From Hyphomicrobium_A sp963776675 (lineage in GTDB: Bacteria > Pseudomonadota > Alphaproteobacteria > Rhizobiales > Hyphomicrobiaceae), in assembly GCA_963776675.1 (NCBI GenBank), contig CAVZNR010000049.1, positions 258,012-322,011 of the forward strand: DNA of 64,000 nt, written 5' to 3'. The number at the start of each line of letters is the position of its first letter. Positions within the stretch are counted from its first letter, which is position 1. Below are positions 26,331 through 35,590 of the stretch, one piece after another. The notes under the pieces were generated by a model. It saw nothing but the letters and a program-made list of their open reading frames with translations, ran no database searches and was not told the DNA's origin. Made by a program: the position numbers and the translations under genes.

Positions 26331-27740
26331 ATGATGTCCGGAAAGTCCTTCCTCGACGACGTCAACCGGCAGTTTGATGCGGCCGCGCGCTTCGTGCCCA
26401 TGCAGGACGGGCTGGGCGAGAAGATCAAAGTCTGCAACGCCACCTACGTAACCCGCTTCGGCGTGCGGCTGCGCGGCCGCATGGAGACCTTCATCGGCTG
26501 GCGTGCGCTGCACAGCTCGCATTTCACGCCGGCCAAGGGCGGCATCCGCTATTCCCTGCACACGGACCAGGAGGAGGTCGAGGCGCTCGCGGCGCTCATG
26601 ACTTACAAGTGCGCGCTGATGAGCATTCCGTTCGGCGGCTCGAAGGGCGGCCTTTGCATCGACCCGGCGGAATGGGACCGCCACGAGCTCGAGCGCATCA
26701 CGCGGCGCTTCACCCAGGAGCTGGCGCGGCACAACTTTCTCAGTCCCAGCCAGAACGTGCCTGCACCCGACATGGGCACCAACGAGATGACCATGGTGTG
26801 GATGGCGGATGAATACCGCAGATGGTCGCCCAACGACATCAATGCGCTCGCGTGCGTGACGGGCAAGCCGCTTGCGGTGGGCGGCATCGAAGGCCGCATC
26901 GAGGCGACCGGCCGAGGCGTGCAGTACGCGCTACGCGAGTTCTTTCGCCACGAGAGCGATGTGAAGCGAGCGGGATTGACGCCGCTGTTGGCGGGCAAGC
27001 GGGTCATCGTGCAGGGGCTCGGCAACGTCGGCTATCACGCCGCCAAATTCTTGAGCGAGGAGGACGGCTGCTGCGTCGTCGGCATCATCGAGCGCGACGG
27101 TGGGGTCTGGTCGGACGACGGGCTACCGATCGAGGCGCTCAAGCAGCATCTCGCGACGACCGGCGGCGTGAAGGGCTTCCCCGACGTCGCGTTTACCGCC
27201 GACGCTGCCTCGCTCCTGGTGCGCGACTGCGACATTCTCATCCCGGCCGCAGTGGAGCGCGTGATCCACTCTGGCAACGCCGCGCAGATCGGCGCCAAGC
27301 TGGTTGTCGAGGCGGCCAACGGCCCGACCACCTTCGAGGCTGATGCCATTCTGCGCGACCGCGGCATCGTGGTGCTGCCCGACCTCTACGTCAACGCAGG
27401 CGGCGTGGTGGTCAGCTATTTCGAATGGGTCAAAAACCTGACCCACATCCCCTTCGGCTTGATGGAGCGCCGTCATCACGAGGCGAGCCATCAGATCCTC
27501 GCGCGCTCGCTGGAGACCATGACGGGCGCCAGATTCCCGCTCGACACGGCGAGCACGTTCCTCGAAGGAGCAAGGGAGATCGATCTAGTCCGCTCCGGCC
27601 TCGACGACATCATGCGCTCGGCCTACGCGCAGATCCGAGCGGCGTGGAATGGAACGGCGGAGATTCCCGACCTGCGCACCGCCGCCTACTCGATCGCGAT
27701 CAGGCGCTGCGCCGAAGCCTATGGGGCCATTGGCATCTAA
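26331..27740 (+). CDS. NAD(P)-dependent glutamate dehydrogenase (Glu/Leu/Phe/Val family)
   Basis: A 469-residue oxidative deaminase. The dimerisation/substrate domain holds the signature GGSKGGLCIDP with the catalytic Lys region (AKGGIRY, TYKCALM), PAPDMGTNEMTMVWM with the catalytic Asp, and the Rossmann domain has VQGLGNVGYHAAKFL. VNAGGVVVSYFEWVKN is family-typical. It interconverts glutamate and 2-oxoglutarate with ammonia, although a branched-chain or Phe substrate cannot be excluded. ATG 26331 has GGAG upstream. Confidence 0.93.
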   Translation: MMSGKSFLDDVNRQFDAAARFVPMQDGLGEKIKVCNATYVTRFGVRLRGRMETFIGWRALHSSHFTPAKGGIRYSLHTDQEEVEALAALMTYKCALMSIPFGGSKGGLCIDPAEWDRHELERITRRFTQELARHNFLSPSQNVPAPDMGTNEMTMVWMADEYRRWSPNDINALACVTGKPLAVGGIEGRIEATGRGVQYALREFFRHESDVKRAGLTPLLAGKRVIVQGLGNVGYHAAKFLSEEDGCCVVGIIERDGGVWSDDGLPIEALKQHLATTGGVKGFPDVAFTADAASLLVRDCDILIPAAVERVIHSGNAAQIGAKLVVEAANGPTTFEADAILRDRGIVVLPDLYVNAGGVVVSYFEWVKNLTHIPFGLMERRHHEASHQILARSLETMTGARFPLDTASTFLEGAREIDLVRSGLDDIMRSAYAQIRAAWNGTAEIPDLRTAAYSIAIRRCAEAYGAIGI

Positions 27741-27834
27741 GATGCGCGGGATGTGATGCGAGTACACGCAATTGGGGCGCCACGATCCGCTCCTTGGTTT
27801 CCCAAAGCCGATCAGGGCGCCCCGAATTTCAAAG

Positions 27835-28014
27835 TTACGGTGCTGGCGGCCGTCGTCCCGTGACCAGCGAGTAGACCAGCGAGATCACGAACAGGACGAG
27901 GAATATATAGAATACGATCTTTGCCAGACCGACTGCGGTGCCGGCGACGCCGCCGAACCCGAGCGCAGCGGCGATCAACGCGATCACCAGGAAGGTTATG
28001 ACCCAGCCCAACAT
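27835..28014 (-). CDS. DUF1328 small membrane protein
   Basis: A 59-residue protein. ATG 28014 is preceded by GGGAG at eight bases. It has two membrane helices, WVITFLVIALIAAALGFGG and LAKIVFYIFLVLFVISLVYS, with the Gly-rich turn FGGVAGTAVGLAK typical of DUF1328. It ends in a short basic tail GRRPP. Members are tiny inner-membrane proteins of unknown role, often linked to stress. It lies between two plus-strand genes. Confidence 0.9.
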   Translation of the reverse strand: MLGWVITFLVIALIAAALGFGGVAGTAVGLAKIVFYIFLVLFVISLVYSLVTGRRPPAP

Positions 28015-28241
28015 GTCTCAGCTCCCTTTTGGTTCAGAAATTCTGCGCGATAGCCTTCGCGCATGAAGCATCAACGAGCTCATTGGGATGGGCTCGTTCA
28101 CCCTCCTCGACAGGAACGTGCGGGAAGCCGTTAGGTTCCCAGGGATATCCTGTCGGCAATCGACGTTGGACTTTTCAGATTTTGAAACCTCTATCGCGTT
28201 CAAAGGTTTTCGAGTGACCTTTTATTCAATGGCCGCATCGC

Positions 28242-29015
28242 ATGCCCGCACTGATCACGCTCGTCCTCGTTCTATTCCTGTCGCTGATCGTGGTGCGCGT
28301 CGCCGCTGTCGCGCTGACGCTGACCGGCATGCCGCGAGAAGCCGCGCAGTTCCAGGCCCGCTCCGCCTGGACCGCGACGGGCTTCACGACCGCAGAATTG
28401 GAGATGGTGGTCAATCATCCCGTGCGGCGCCGGATCATCACACTGCTCATGGTGGCGCGCAGCGTCGGCGTGGTGACGGCCGCCACCACGCTCGCGCTGT
28501 CATTCGTCAACGTGCAAGCCGACAGCGAGGGTTGGCTGCGCGTCGGCCTTCTCACCCTCAGTCTGCTGGCGCTGTGGATGTTTGCGCGCTCCTCCTGGAT
28601 CGAGCAGAACCTGTCGCGCCTCATCGCTTGGGCGCTGAAGCGCTACGGCGAGCTCGGCAGCCGGGACTACGGGGCGATGCTGCATCTCGCCGGCGAGTAC
28701 GCCGTCGTCGAGCTCAAAGTGCGCCCCGGCAACTGGCTCGCCGATCGCACGCTCGCCCAGCTCGACCTGCCCGATGAAGGGGTGTTGGTGCTCGGCATCA
28801 GCAAGAAGGGCGGAGACTATATCGGCGCGCCAAAAGGCGACGTTCTCATCGAGCCGGGCGACATCGTCCTCATCTACGGCCGCTCCCCAGTACTCGACCA
28901 GCTCGACAAGCGACAAGCAGACGCGGCGGGCGCCGCTGCGCGGCGGCAGGCCGTAGCCGAGCAGGAACGGGTCGAGGCCGAGGCCAATGCCGAGGCCCGT
29001 CGCCAAGCCAGTTGA
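28242..29015 (+). CDS. Membrane protein with cytoplasmic TrkA-C domain
   Basis: A 257-residue protein. Three hydrophobic segments lie in residues 1-120 (first ALITLVLVLFLSLIVVRVAA); between them is RSAWTATGFTTAELEMVVNHPVRRRII. A TrkA-C domain follows (ELKVRPGNWLADRTLAQLDL, GVLVLGISKKGGDYIG, GDVLIEPGDIVLIYGR), then an Ala/Arg/Gln-rich tail. TrkA-C usually senses nucleotides or ions in K+ channels, but no pore signature or TrkA-N domain is present. Function is unknown. Confidence 0.8.
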   Translation: MPALITLVLVLFLSLIVVRVAAVALTLTGMPREAAQFQARSAWTATGFTTAELEMVVNHPVRRRIITLLMVARSVGVVTAATTLALSFVNVQADSEGWLRVGLLTLSLLALWMFARSSWIEQNLSRLIAWALKRYGELGSRDYGAMLHLAGEYAVVELKVRPGNWLADRTLAQLDLPDEGVLVLGISKKGGDYIGAPKGDVLIEPGDIVLIYGRSPVLDQLDKRQADAAGAAARRQAVAEQERVEAEANAEARRQAS

Positions 29016-29093
29016 GGCGGCCCCTCGAGCCTTGCCCCGGTTAGCCCAATCCCACGGATGCAACCGTAACCTTCGCCGTGCTATGCCCCGGCC

Positions 29094-29753
29094 ATGACGA
29101 CAAAGAAGCGAGTCGGCATCCTGATCTCGGGCCGGGGCTCCAACATGGTGTCGCTGATCGAGGCGGCGCGCGCGCCAGGCTATCCGGCCGAGATTGCCTG
29201 CGTCATCTCCAACCGGCCCGACGCAGAAGGGCTGAAACGCGCGCAGGCGGCCGGCGTCCCAGCGGTCGCCGTCGACCACACGGCTTATGAGACGCGCGAG
29301 GCGTTCGAAGCCGCGCTCGACGCCGAACTCGGCCGCTTTGGCGTGGAGGTCGTCGCCTGTGCCGGCTTCATGCGGATCATGAGCGCAGGCTTCGTCGAGC
29401 GCTGGCAAGAGCGCATGATCAACATCCATCCCTCGCTGCTGCCGGCTTTCAAGGGCCTCGACACGCATGCGCGCGCGCTGCAAGCCGGCGCCAAGATCGC
29501 CGGATGCACCGTGCACGTCGTGCGCGCAGCCGTCGACGACGGTCCCATCATCGCGCAGGCGGCGGTCGCGGTGCTCCCCGGCGACACGCCCGAACGCCTC
29601 GCTGAACGCGTCCTGGCGGCTGAGCATCGGCTCTACCCACACGCCCTTAGCCTGTTCCTCAAAGGCCACTGGGGTTCCGCCGGGGCCAAGCTCGATGCCT
29701 CGCAAGTCCCGGTTAACCAAGAGAAAGCTTTGTTTTGGCCGCCGCTCGAGTGA
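29094..29753 (+). CDS. purN: Phosphoribosylglycinamide formyltransferase
   Basis: A 219-residue GAR transformylase using 10-formyl-THF. Landmarks: GILISGRGSNMVSLIEAA (phosphate binding), CAGFMRIMSAGFV, the catalytic INIHPSLLPAFKGLDTHARAL with Asn-His, and CTVHVVRAAVDDGPIIAQAAV with the catalytic Asp. Length is normal. Start ATG 29094 is unambiguous. Confidence 0.97.
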   Translation: MTTKKRVGILISGRGSNMVSLIEAARAPGYPAEIACVISNRPDAEGLKRAQAAGVPAVAVDHTAYETREAFEAALDAELGRFGVEVVACAGFMRIMSAGFVERWQERMINIHPSLLPAFKGLDTHARALQAGAKIAGCTVHVVRAAVDDGPIIAQAAVAVLPGDTPERLAERVLAAEHRLYPHALSLFLKGHWGSAGAKLDASQVPVNQEKALFWPPLE

Positions 29754-29990
29754 CCCTCACAGGGGTGATCCAAATCAAACGCCGAAGCGCCAAATTGAAG
29801 CGGAAAGGCGTGGTCGCATGGACACTTGCTCCCGGCGGGTGCTAGTCCTTTTGAGGGCGTTCGGGGGGCGGGCAGAGCCGCACAGGTCTTCGCTCAGCGC
29901 CACCCTAATTGTTCCTGAATTTACGTCCCATTGGCTGGATCTGGCATACACACGTGCGTTTGAACGGCCTTCTCGCCGGGAGACGACTTC

Positions 29991-31379
29991 ATGACCGCTA
30001 CGGCAAAGCAAACCGCGCCTGTTGAAGCGCCTGCACACACGCAGGGGCTCGGCGAGGAATCGAGCATCTGGTTCAAGCTCTCGCCGCTCCTCAAGGGCGG
30101 CCTCGACAATCCGATGCGCATCCTCATGCAGATGACGGAGCGCTATGGGCCGGTGATCCCGATCAACCTCGCCAACCAGCGCATCGTGCTGCTTTCCGAG
30201 CCCGAGCACTTCAAGTACGTGCTGGTCACCAAGGCCGACTCCTACATCAAGTATTTCGACGGCCTGAAGCCGATCTTCGGCAAGTCGATGATCACCAACG
30301 ACGGCGCGCTCTGGCAGAAGATTCGCATGCCGCAGCAGCCGGCGTTCCACCCGGATATGTTCGCCGAGTACATCCCCTACTTCCTCGCCGCCATCCGCAC
30401 CAAGATGGACATCTGGGCGAACGTGGCGAAGTCGGGCGATACCATCGAGATGGTCGAGCAGACGTGGACGCTGGCAGCCGACATGATCTGCAAGGCGTTG
30501 TTCGACCGCGACATGCCCTTCAATCCGCACTTCGTGTTCAAGTGCGTGAAGACCTACACCGATGTGATGAATCACAAGGAGATCCGCCTCAAGAAGCAGT
30601 CAGGCGAGGTCTTCGAGATGACGGAGCAGGACGCCGCCAAGGCCATGCAGGTGTGGGCGAGCGTACCGCCAGAGGTCATTAGCGCGGACCCGCGCGAGCA
30701 CCGCGAGCGCACGCTTCTGAAGATGATCGAGGACGCGGTCGCCGATCCCAACATGCCGGAATTCGACCATCAGCAGGCGATCGACGAACTCAAGCAGTAT
30801 CTCTGGGCCGGCACCGAGACGACCGCACTAACACTCGCCTGGGCGCTCTACGAGACGGCGCGCCATCCCGAGGCGGCCGAGCGCATCCGCCGCGAGGGCG
30901 AGGAGGTCTATGGCGACCGCGAGCCGACGGCGGCCGACTATTCGGCGCTCGCCTACACGCGCGCGGTGATCCAGGAGACCATGCGGCTCTACCCGCCGAT
31001 CTGGGGTCTGATCCGCACCGCCACAGAGGAAGACGAGATCGGCGGCAAGCCGATCCACCCCGGCGACCGCGTCGTGCTGTTCGCCTATGGCGCGCACCAC
31101 AATCCGAAGTTCTGGGAGGATCCCGAGGAGTTCCGTCCCGAGCGCTGGATGGCGGGTGCAGCCAAGAAGCAGGTGAAGTACTCCTACCTGCCGTTCGGTG
31201 GGGGCAAGCGCTCCTGCATCGGCGGCGCCATGAGCCAGGTCGAGAATACGCTGGCGCTGTCGCTGCTTCTGCGCCGCTTCCGGCCGGAATACGTGGGCCA
31301 GGACCCGGCGGGCATCAACGCCACCGTGACGCTGACGCCCAAGGGCGGGCTCAAGTTCAAGATCCGCGAGCTCAGCTGA
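29991..31379 (+). CDS. Cytochrome P450
   Basis: A 462-residue heme monooxygenase. The I-helix reads WAGTETTALTLAW, the K-helix ExxR is ETMRLYPP, the PERF-like motif is FRPERW, and the heme-binding loop is FGGGKRSCIGG with the thiolate Cys. The early sequence (KADSYIKYF, WQKIRMPQQPAFHP) resembles fatty-acid-type CYP clades, but the substrate cannot be told. No dedicated ferredoxin or reductase gene lies in the window, so it relies on a redox partner elsewhere. A GGGAG box precedes ATG 29991. Confidence 0.96.
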   Translation: MTATAKQTAPVEAPAHTQGLGEESSIWFKLSPLLKGGLDNPMRILMQMTERYGPVIPINLANQRIVLLSEPEHFKYVLVTKADSYIKYFDGLKPIFGKSMITNDGALWQKIRMPQQPAFHPDMFAEYIPYFLAAIRTKMDIWANVAKSGDTIEMVEQTWTLAADMICKALFDRDMPFNPHFVFKCVKTYTDVMNHKEIRLKKQSGEVFEMTEQDAAKAMQVWASVPPEVISADPREHRERTLLKMIEDAVADPNMPEFDHQQAIDELKQYLWAGTETTALTLAWALYETARHPEAAERIRREGEEVYGDREPTAADYSALAYTRAVIQETMRLYPPIWGLIRTATEEDEIGGKPIHPGDRVVLFAYGAHHNPKFWEDPEEFRPERWMAGAAKKQVKYSYLPFGGGKRSCIGGAMSQVENTLALSLLLRRFRPEYVGQDPAGINATVTLTPKGGLKFKIRELS

Positions 31380-31702
31380 CGGCTCGTCAAGCAACCGGCT
31401 GTTTGCCTTCTTGAGAGGTCCAGATTGCGTGGCGGCCGCAAGCTGCTGCACCGTTTTCACGTGCAGCGTCTGATCTACCACGGCCTCCCGAGCCGGGCTT
31501 CATTGCCACGCAATTGCACCGATTGAGCCACGCTTCCGTCTCAGGCCTGAGGTCCATTCGCGCCCCGCAGCCCCGCTGGAGACGCCCTCCGGCCCTTCGA
31601 TGTACTAAGTCCGGGGGATACGCGACCGAAGGGCCGACGGTGCAACGATGCGAATTGAAGAGCGTTCCGCGACGGCAATCGCCCAATAATAGAGGTAGCG
31701 TC
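31380..31702. other. Intergenic region without recognisable gene
   Basis: The 323 bases between the P450 and glucan-biosynthesis genes contain only open frames that match no known pattern and lack ribosome-binding sites. No tRNA fold or strong terminator hairpin was found. They presumably hold the promoter of the downstream gene. Confidence 0.5.
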
Positions 31703-33274
31703 ATGTTGCCCATTAATCGCAGGCATTTCCTGGCCACTGCCGCCCCGTTCGCCGTGATGGCGTTGGGCAGCCACTCGGCAAGCGCCGCGCAGACGACACC
31801 GCGGTACGGACCGGCGCAGCCGTTCACGTTCGATGGGCTGCGGCAGCGCGCCAAGGAGCTGGCAAGCGCACCCTACGTTTCTCCGCAGCCCGCACCGGAA
31901 CTGGTCGGCAAGATCGACTTCGATGCCGTGCAGAAAATCAAGTTCCGCGCGCCGCGGGCGCTGTGGAGGAGCGGACCGGGGACCTATCCCGTGCGTCTGT
32001 TCCACCTCAACGAGTACAACACGCTTCCCGTGCGCATTCACGAGGTCGCCGGCGGCACGGCGCGCGAGCTCCTCTACACAGCTGAGGATTTCGACTACGG
32101 CGACACCCGCCTTGCGAACGCACTGCCGGCCGACCTCGGCTATGCCGGATTCCGCGTGATGGATGGCCGCGGGAAAGACACCGACTGGCTGGCCTTCCAG
32201 GGCGCGAGCTATTTCCGCTCGTGCGGCGCCGAGAACCAGTATGGCGCGTCGGCGCGCGGCATCGCCATCGATACGGCCATGCCGACGCCGGAGGAGTTTC
32301 CGCGCTTCACCGAGTTCTGGCTTGCCGAGCCCGACGGTGGCAGGGAGTTGATCACGATCTACGCGCTTCTCGATGGCCCGAGTGTCACTGGTGCCTATCG
32401 CTTCGACGCGAAAAGAGCGGGCGGAGCAATGATGGACGTGACCGCGGAAGTTTATGCGCGCAAGGATGTCGCGCGCCTCGGTCTGGCCCCGCTCACCAGC
32501 ATGTACTGGTACGGCGCCAACGACAAAAGACTGGCGACCGATTGGCGCCCGGAAATCCACGACAGCGACGGGCTTGCCATGTGGACCGGCAGCGGCGAGC
32601 ACATCTGGCGACCGCTTTTCAATCCACCGTCGGTTCGCACCAACTCGTATCTCGACAAGAGCCCGAAGGGATTCGGACTCATGCAGCGCGATCGCGCCTT
32701 CGAATCCTATCAGGACGATGGCGCGTTCTACAACCGGCGCCCCAGCATCTGGGTGGAGCCCGTGGGCGACTGGGGCGAAGGCGCAGTGCAGCTGGTCGAG
32801 ATTCCAACCGGCGACGAGATTCACGACAACATCGTCGCCTATTGGCAGCCGGCCAAGCCGACCAGGAAGGGTGACCGCCTGGAGTTCTCATACCGGCTGT
32901 ACTGGCAGAACGACGAGCCGAACCCGCCCTCAAATCTGGGCCGCGTGGTCGCGACGCGTACCGGCGCCGGCGGCATTCCCGGCCGGCCGGCGTCCGATGA
33001 TCTGATCAAGCGCAAGTTCGTGATCGACTTCGCCGGCGGTCCGCTCAAGTCCATGGCGGCCCGCTATGATGTGACGCCCGAGGTGACGGTGACGAACGGC
33101 AGGGTCGACAATGCCTACGTCATCAAGGTCGTCGGGACCGACCGTTGGCGGGCGCTGTTCGATCTGAGTGCCGACGGCAAGAATCCCGTGGATCTGCGCT
33201 GCTTCCTGAGGCTCGGCGATAAAACGCTCAGCGAAACGTGGATCTACCAGTATCTCCCCGACGCGCGAGCCTAG
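31703..33274 (+). CDS. opgD: Glucan biosynthesis protein, OpgG/OpgD family
   Basis: A 523-residue exported protein. The N-terminus NRRHFLATAAPFAVMALG is a Tat-type signal, which favours OpgD over the Sec-exported OpgG. Family landmarks follow: FTFDGLRQRAKELASAPY, VRLFHLNEYN, FQGASYFRSCGAENQYGASARG, LTSMYWYGAN and a C-terminal Ig-like domain. It shapes the beta-glucan backbone of osmoregulated periplasmic glucans. ATG 31703 has GAGG eight bases before it; the upstream in-frame extension lacks a site. No opgH glucosyltransferase is in the window. Confidence 0.92.
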   Translation: MLPINRRHFLATAAPFAVMALGSHSASAAQTTPRYGPAQPFTFDGLRQRAKELASAPYVSPQPAPELVGKIDFDAVQKIKFRAPRALWRSGPGTYPVRLFHLNEYNTLPVRIHEVAGGTARELLYTAEDFDYGDTRLANALPADLGYAGFRVMDGRGKDTDWLAFQGASYFRSCGAENQYGASARGIAIDTAMPTPEEFPRFTEFWLAEPDGGRELITIYALLDGPSVTGAYRFDAKRAGGAMMDVTAEVYARKDVARLGLAPLTSMYWYGANDKRLATDWRPEIHDSDGLAMWTGSGEHIWRPLFNPPSVRTNSYLDKSPKGFGLMQRDRAFESYQDDGAFYNRRPSIWVEPVGDWGEGAVQLVEIPTGDEIHDNIVAYWQPAKPTRKGDRLEFSYRLYWQNDEPNPPSNLGRVVATRTGAGGIPGRPASDDLIKRKFVIDFAGGPLKSMAARYDVTPEVTVTNGRVDNAYVIKVVGTDRWRALFDLSADGKNPVDLRCFLRLGDKTLSETWIYQYLPDARA

Positions 33275-33342
33275 CTGGTGCGAAAATGCTATGCTCGGGA
33301 GGCCGGCCCAGGCGCCGGTGAAACCCACGACTACGAGGTGAC

Positions 33343-33702
33343 ATGAAGATGAGAGTATGCGCAGCCCGCCTGAGCGGTTTTATAGTGCTCGCCGGCGCAA
33401 TGATTGCGGGCGCAAGTCTCTTTTCCGGTGTGGTCCACGCGCAGATCCATCCCGACGCCAAGACCGGGCACGAGATCGCATCGAAGCTGTGCAGCGGCTG
33501 CCACATCGTCGACAGCAAGGCAGCAGGCAAGACGATGCCCGCCGACGTGCCGAGCTTCGAGGAGATCGCCAACAAGCCCGACCAGACCACGGAGAGGATT
33601 GCCGGCCGCATCGTCATCCCGCACCCGCCGATGCCGACGATCCAGCTGACGCGCGAGGAGATCGGCGACGTCGCCGCCTACATCATGACGTTACGCAATT
33701 AG
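33343..33702 (+). CDS. Small periplasmic c-type cytochrome
   Basis: A 119-residue protein with a signal peptide (ends VVHA) and one heme site CSGCH at Cys50/Cys53/His54. MPTIQLTREEIGDVAAYIMTL near the C-terminus holds the class I cytochrome c helix and the probable axial Met. A mobile electron carrier in the periplasm is likely; the partner is unknown. It is convergent with the next cytochrome, four bases apart. Confidence 0.9.
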   Translation: MKMRVCAARLSGFIVLAGAMIAGASLFSGVVHAQIHPDAKTGHEIASKLCSGCHIVDSKAAGKTMPADVPSFEEIANKPDQTTERIAGRIVIPHPPMPTIQLTREEIGDVAAYIMTLRN

Positions 33703-33706
33703 AAGT

Positions 33707-34303
33707 TCAGGGCGCGGGCTTGGGGGCCTGCGCACCTTGCGCAGGGAAGCCCGCACGCATGTAGGCGACGACGCGCCAGATGTCGTCCTGAGGAAGTGTG
33801 TCCTTGAAGGCCGGCATCTCGGTGCCGAACTGCGCGCCGCCCTCGGAGATGGTCCACAACAGGTACTCGTCGACCGCGATCGGACGGCGGATCATGTAGG
33901 CCAGCAGCGCCGGCGACGGCGACAGGGCTTTGCCCGCTTCACCGTTGCCGAGCCCATCCGCCCCGTGACAGGACGCGCAGCGCGCGGCAAAGATCTTGCG
34001 ACCCTGGGCGATGGCCTCCGGCCCGGGCGCAACCGTCGACTTGAGACCTTCGTAGGGCTTGGGCACCCCGTACTGCATGAACGTCGTGTGGCGCAGCAGA
34101 CGCACCATCATGCCGCGCGGCATGCGCCCAGGGCCCCACAACTCGCGCACCATCCAGTCGGGTTGCCAGTAGTCGACGCCGGGCGCCTGCTTGGGATCAG
34201 CGCTCTGCGCCGCCAAGGGACCGATCGACGCGAGGAGCGCACGGCTCGCCGCGACGCACCGGCGCACAAAGGCGCGCCCCCGGCCTTGGACCGTCCTGTT
34301 CAT
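33707..34303 (-). CDS. c-type cytochrome, class I-like
   Basis: A 198-residue protein with an N-terminal Arg-rich signal region, a domain of unknown type (residues ~40-90, YWQPDWMVRELWGPGRMPRG), then one heme motif CASCHGADGLGNG and the distal segment GTEMPAFKDTLPQDDIWRVVAYMR with the axial Met. It is convergent with the neighbouring small cytochrome. Two unrelated cytochromes meeting tail to tail near the P450 and glucan genes may reflect chance. Confidence 0.88.
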   Translation of the reverse strand: MNRTVQGRGRAFVRRCVAASRALLASIGPLAAQSADPKQAPGVDYWQPDWMVRELWGPGRMPRGMMVRLLRHTTFMQYGVPKPYEGLKSTVAPGPEAIAQGRKIFAARCASCHGADGLGNGEAGKALSPSPALLAYMIRRPIAVDEYLLWTISEGGAQFGTEMPAFKDTLPQDDIWRVVAYMRAGFPAQGAQAPKPAP

Positions 34304-34337
34304 GCTGCCCCCTCGCCTTTGCTCGAGCCACTTACGC

Positions 34338-34880
34338 TCAAGTGGTCGGCCTAGCCTGCTTGGAAACGATGTATCTCAGCTTCACGACGCCGTCGGGATA
34401 CTGTTCAACGCCGTCGAAGATTAGCGTCTGGCGCAGGCGTAGGTCATTGAGCAAGGTCACACCGGTGCCGAGCAGCACCGGCACCAGGAAAATCTCCACG
34501 AGGTCGACGACCCCGTCCTCAAGCGCCGACTGCATAGTGACGGCGCCGCCAACGATCCAGATGTCCTTGGCTGTAGCTTGGCGAGCTTGATTGAGGGCGG
34601 ACCACAGCCCGCGCGAGGACGCCGAGACGCCGACCGGAGCTCGTCCGAGCGCATGCGACGAGAGCACGACGACGGGCTTGCCCCGATAGGGCCACTGCTC
34701 GTCGACCGCGTTGATCAGCTCGAAGGTGCGCCGCCCCATGATGAGCGCACCGACCTCATCCAGAAATCGGTCGTAGCCATAGAGACGCGCATCGTAGGGC
34801 TCCAGCCAGTCGACGCTGCCGTCCTCGTCGGCGATGAAGCCGTCGAGGCTGGTAGCGACGTAGAAGCGGACGCGTGCCAT
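34338..34880 (-). CDS. Dihydrofolate reductase family protein (RibD C-terminal-like)
   Basis: A 180-residue protein with the fold start FYVATSLDGFIADEDGSVDWL, ALIMGRRTFELI, KPVVVLSSH, DIWIVGGAVTMQSAL and the closing VEIFLVPVLLGTGVTLL. This is the YyaP/YwjB type of reductase, not the folate-essential FolA. The NADPH-binding loop WIVGGAV is conserved. The substrate is unknown. Confidence 0.9.
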   Translation of the reverse strand: MARVRFYVATSLDGFIADEDGSVDWLEPYDARLYGYDRFLDEVGALIMGRRTFELINAVDEQWPYRGKPVVVLSSHALGRAPVGVSASSRGLWSALNQARQATAKDIWIVGGAVTMQSALEDGVVDLVEIFLVPVLLGTGVTLLNDLRLRQTLIFDGVEQYPDGVVKLRYIVSKQARPTT

Positions 34881-34921
34881 GGCTGGTACCGAAGATCCCC
34901 GCGCAGGGGTCCCTCAAGCGA

Positions 34922-35344
34922 TCAGCCGACAATTTCCTCCGGTTGGAAGTTGAGCGCAATCTCTCTGGTCGCAGATGCGAGGCTGTCGGAGCCATGAACC
35001 GAGTTTTGGGACTTGGAGTGGGCAAAACGCTTGCGGATGGTGCCCCGCTTGGCCTCTTCCGGGTCGGTGGCGCCCATCACCTTGCGGTACTTGGCGATGG
35101 CGCCCTCGCCCTCGAGGACCTGCACCACGATGGGGGCGGAGATCATGAACTCGCACAGCTCGTCGTAGAACGGACGCTCCTTGTGCTCGGCATAGAATTT
35201 CTGCGCCTGCGATAGCGTCCAGCGCACCCGCTTCTGGGCGACGATTCGCAATCCGGCTTTCTCGATGACGGTGTTGATCGCCCCCGTCAGGTTGCGTGCG
35301 GTGGCGTCAGGCTTGATAATGGATAGCGTTCGCTCGATGGTCAT
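34922..35344 (-). CDS. ndk: Nucleoside diphosphate kinase
   Basis: A 140-residue hexameric-type kinase that equilibrates NTP pools. Start MTIERTLSIIKPDA, the substrate loop GATDPEEAKRGTIRKRF, and the active-site segment NSVHGSDSLASATREI with the phosphorylated His are all visible. ATG 35344 starts at the normal position. Confidence 0.97.
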   Translation of the reverse strand: MTIERTLSIIKPDATARNLTGAINTVIEKAGLRIVAQKRVRWTLSQAQKFYAEHKERPFYDELCEFMISAPIVVQVLEGEGAIAKYRKVMGATDPEEAKRGTIRKRFAHSKSQNSVHGSDSLASATREIALNFQPEEIVG

Positions 35345-35590
35345 CCAACGGACTCTCTGATGTCTCTGATGTCGGGATTTTTGTTAGGATTGCCGCGGTT
35401 TATATCGGGGTGCGCGCCAAAAGCAAGTGCGCCAATCGGCAGCAGACGGTGGACTATAACATCTTGAATGACACAGGTTATTGACGAGGAGGGGGCTGCC
35501 GAACCACATTGGCGCCATGCGAGCAGGCCAGCATGGGGGCAGCGCCCTTCGCTCCGTTTTGCGAGCTCTCCCAAATGACAAGAGTGTCAC

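Noticed and set aside
31380..31702. Possible tRNA or small RNA before the glucan gene
   Set aside because: No cloverleaf or conserved stem could be drawn.
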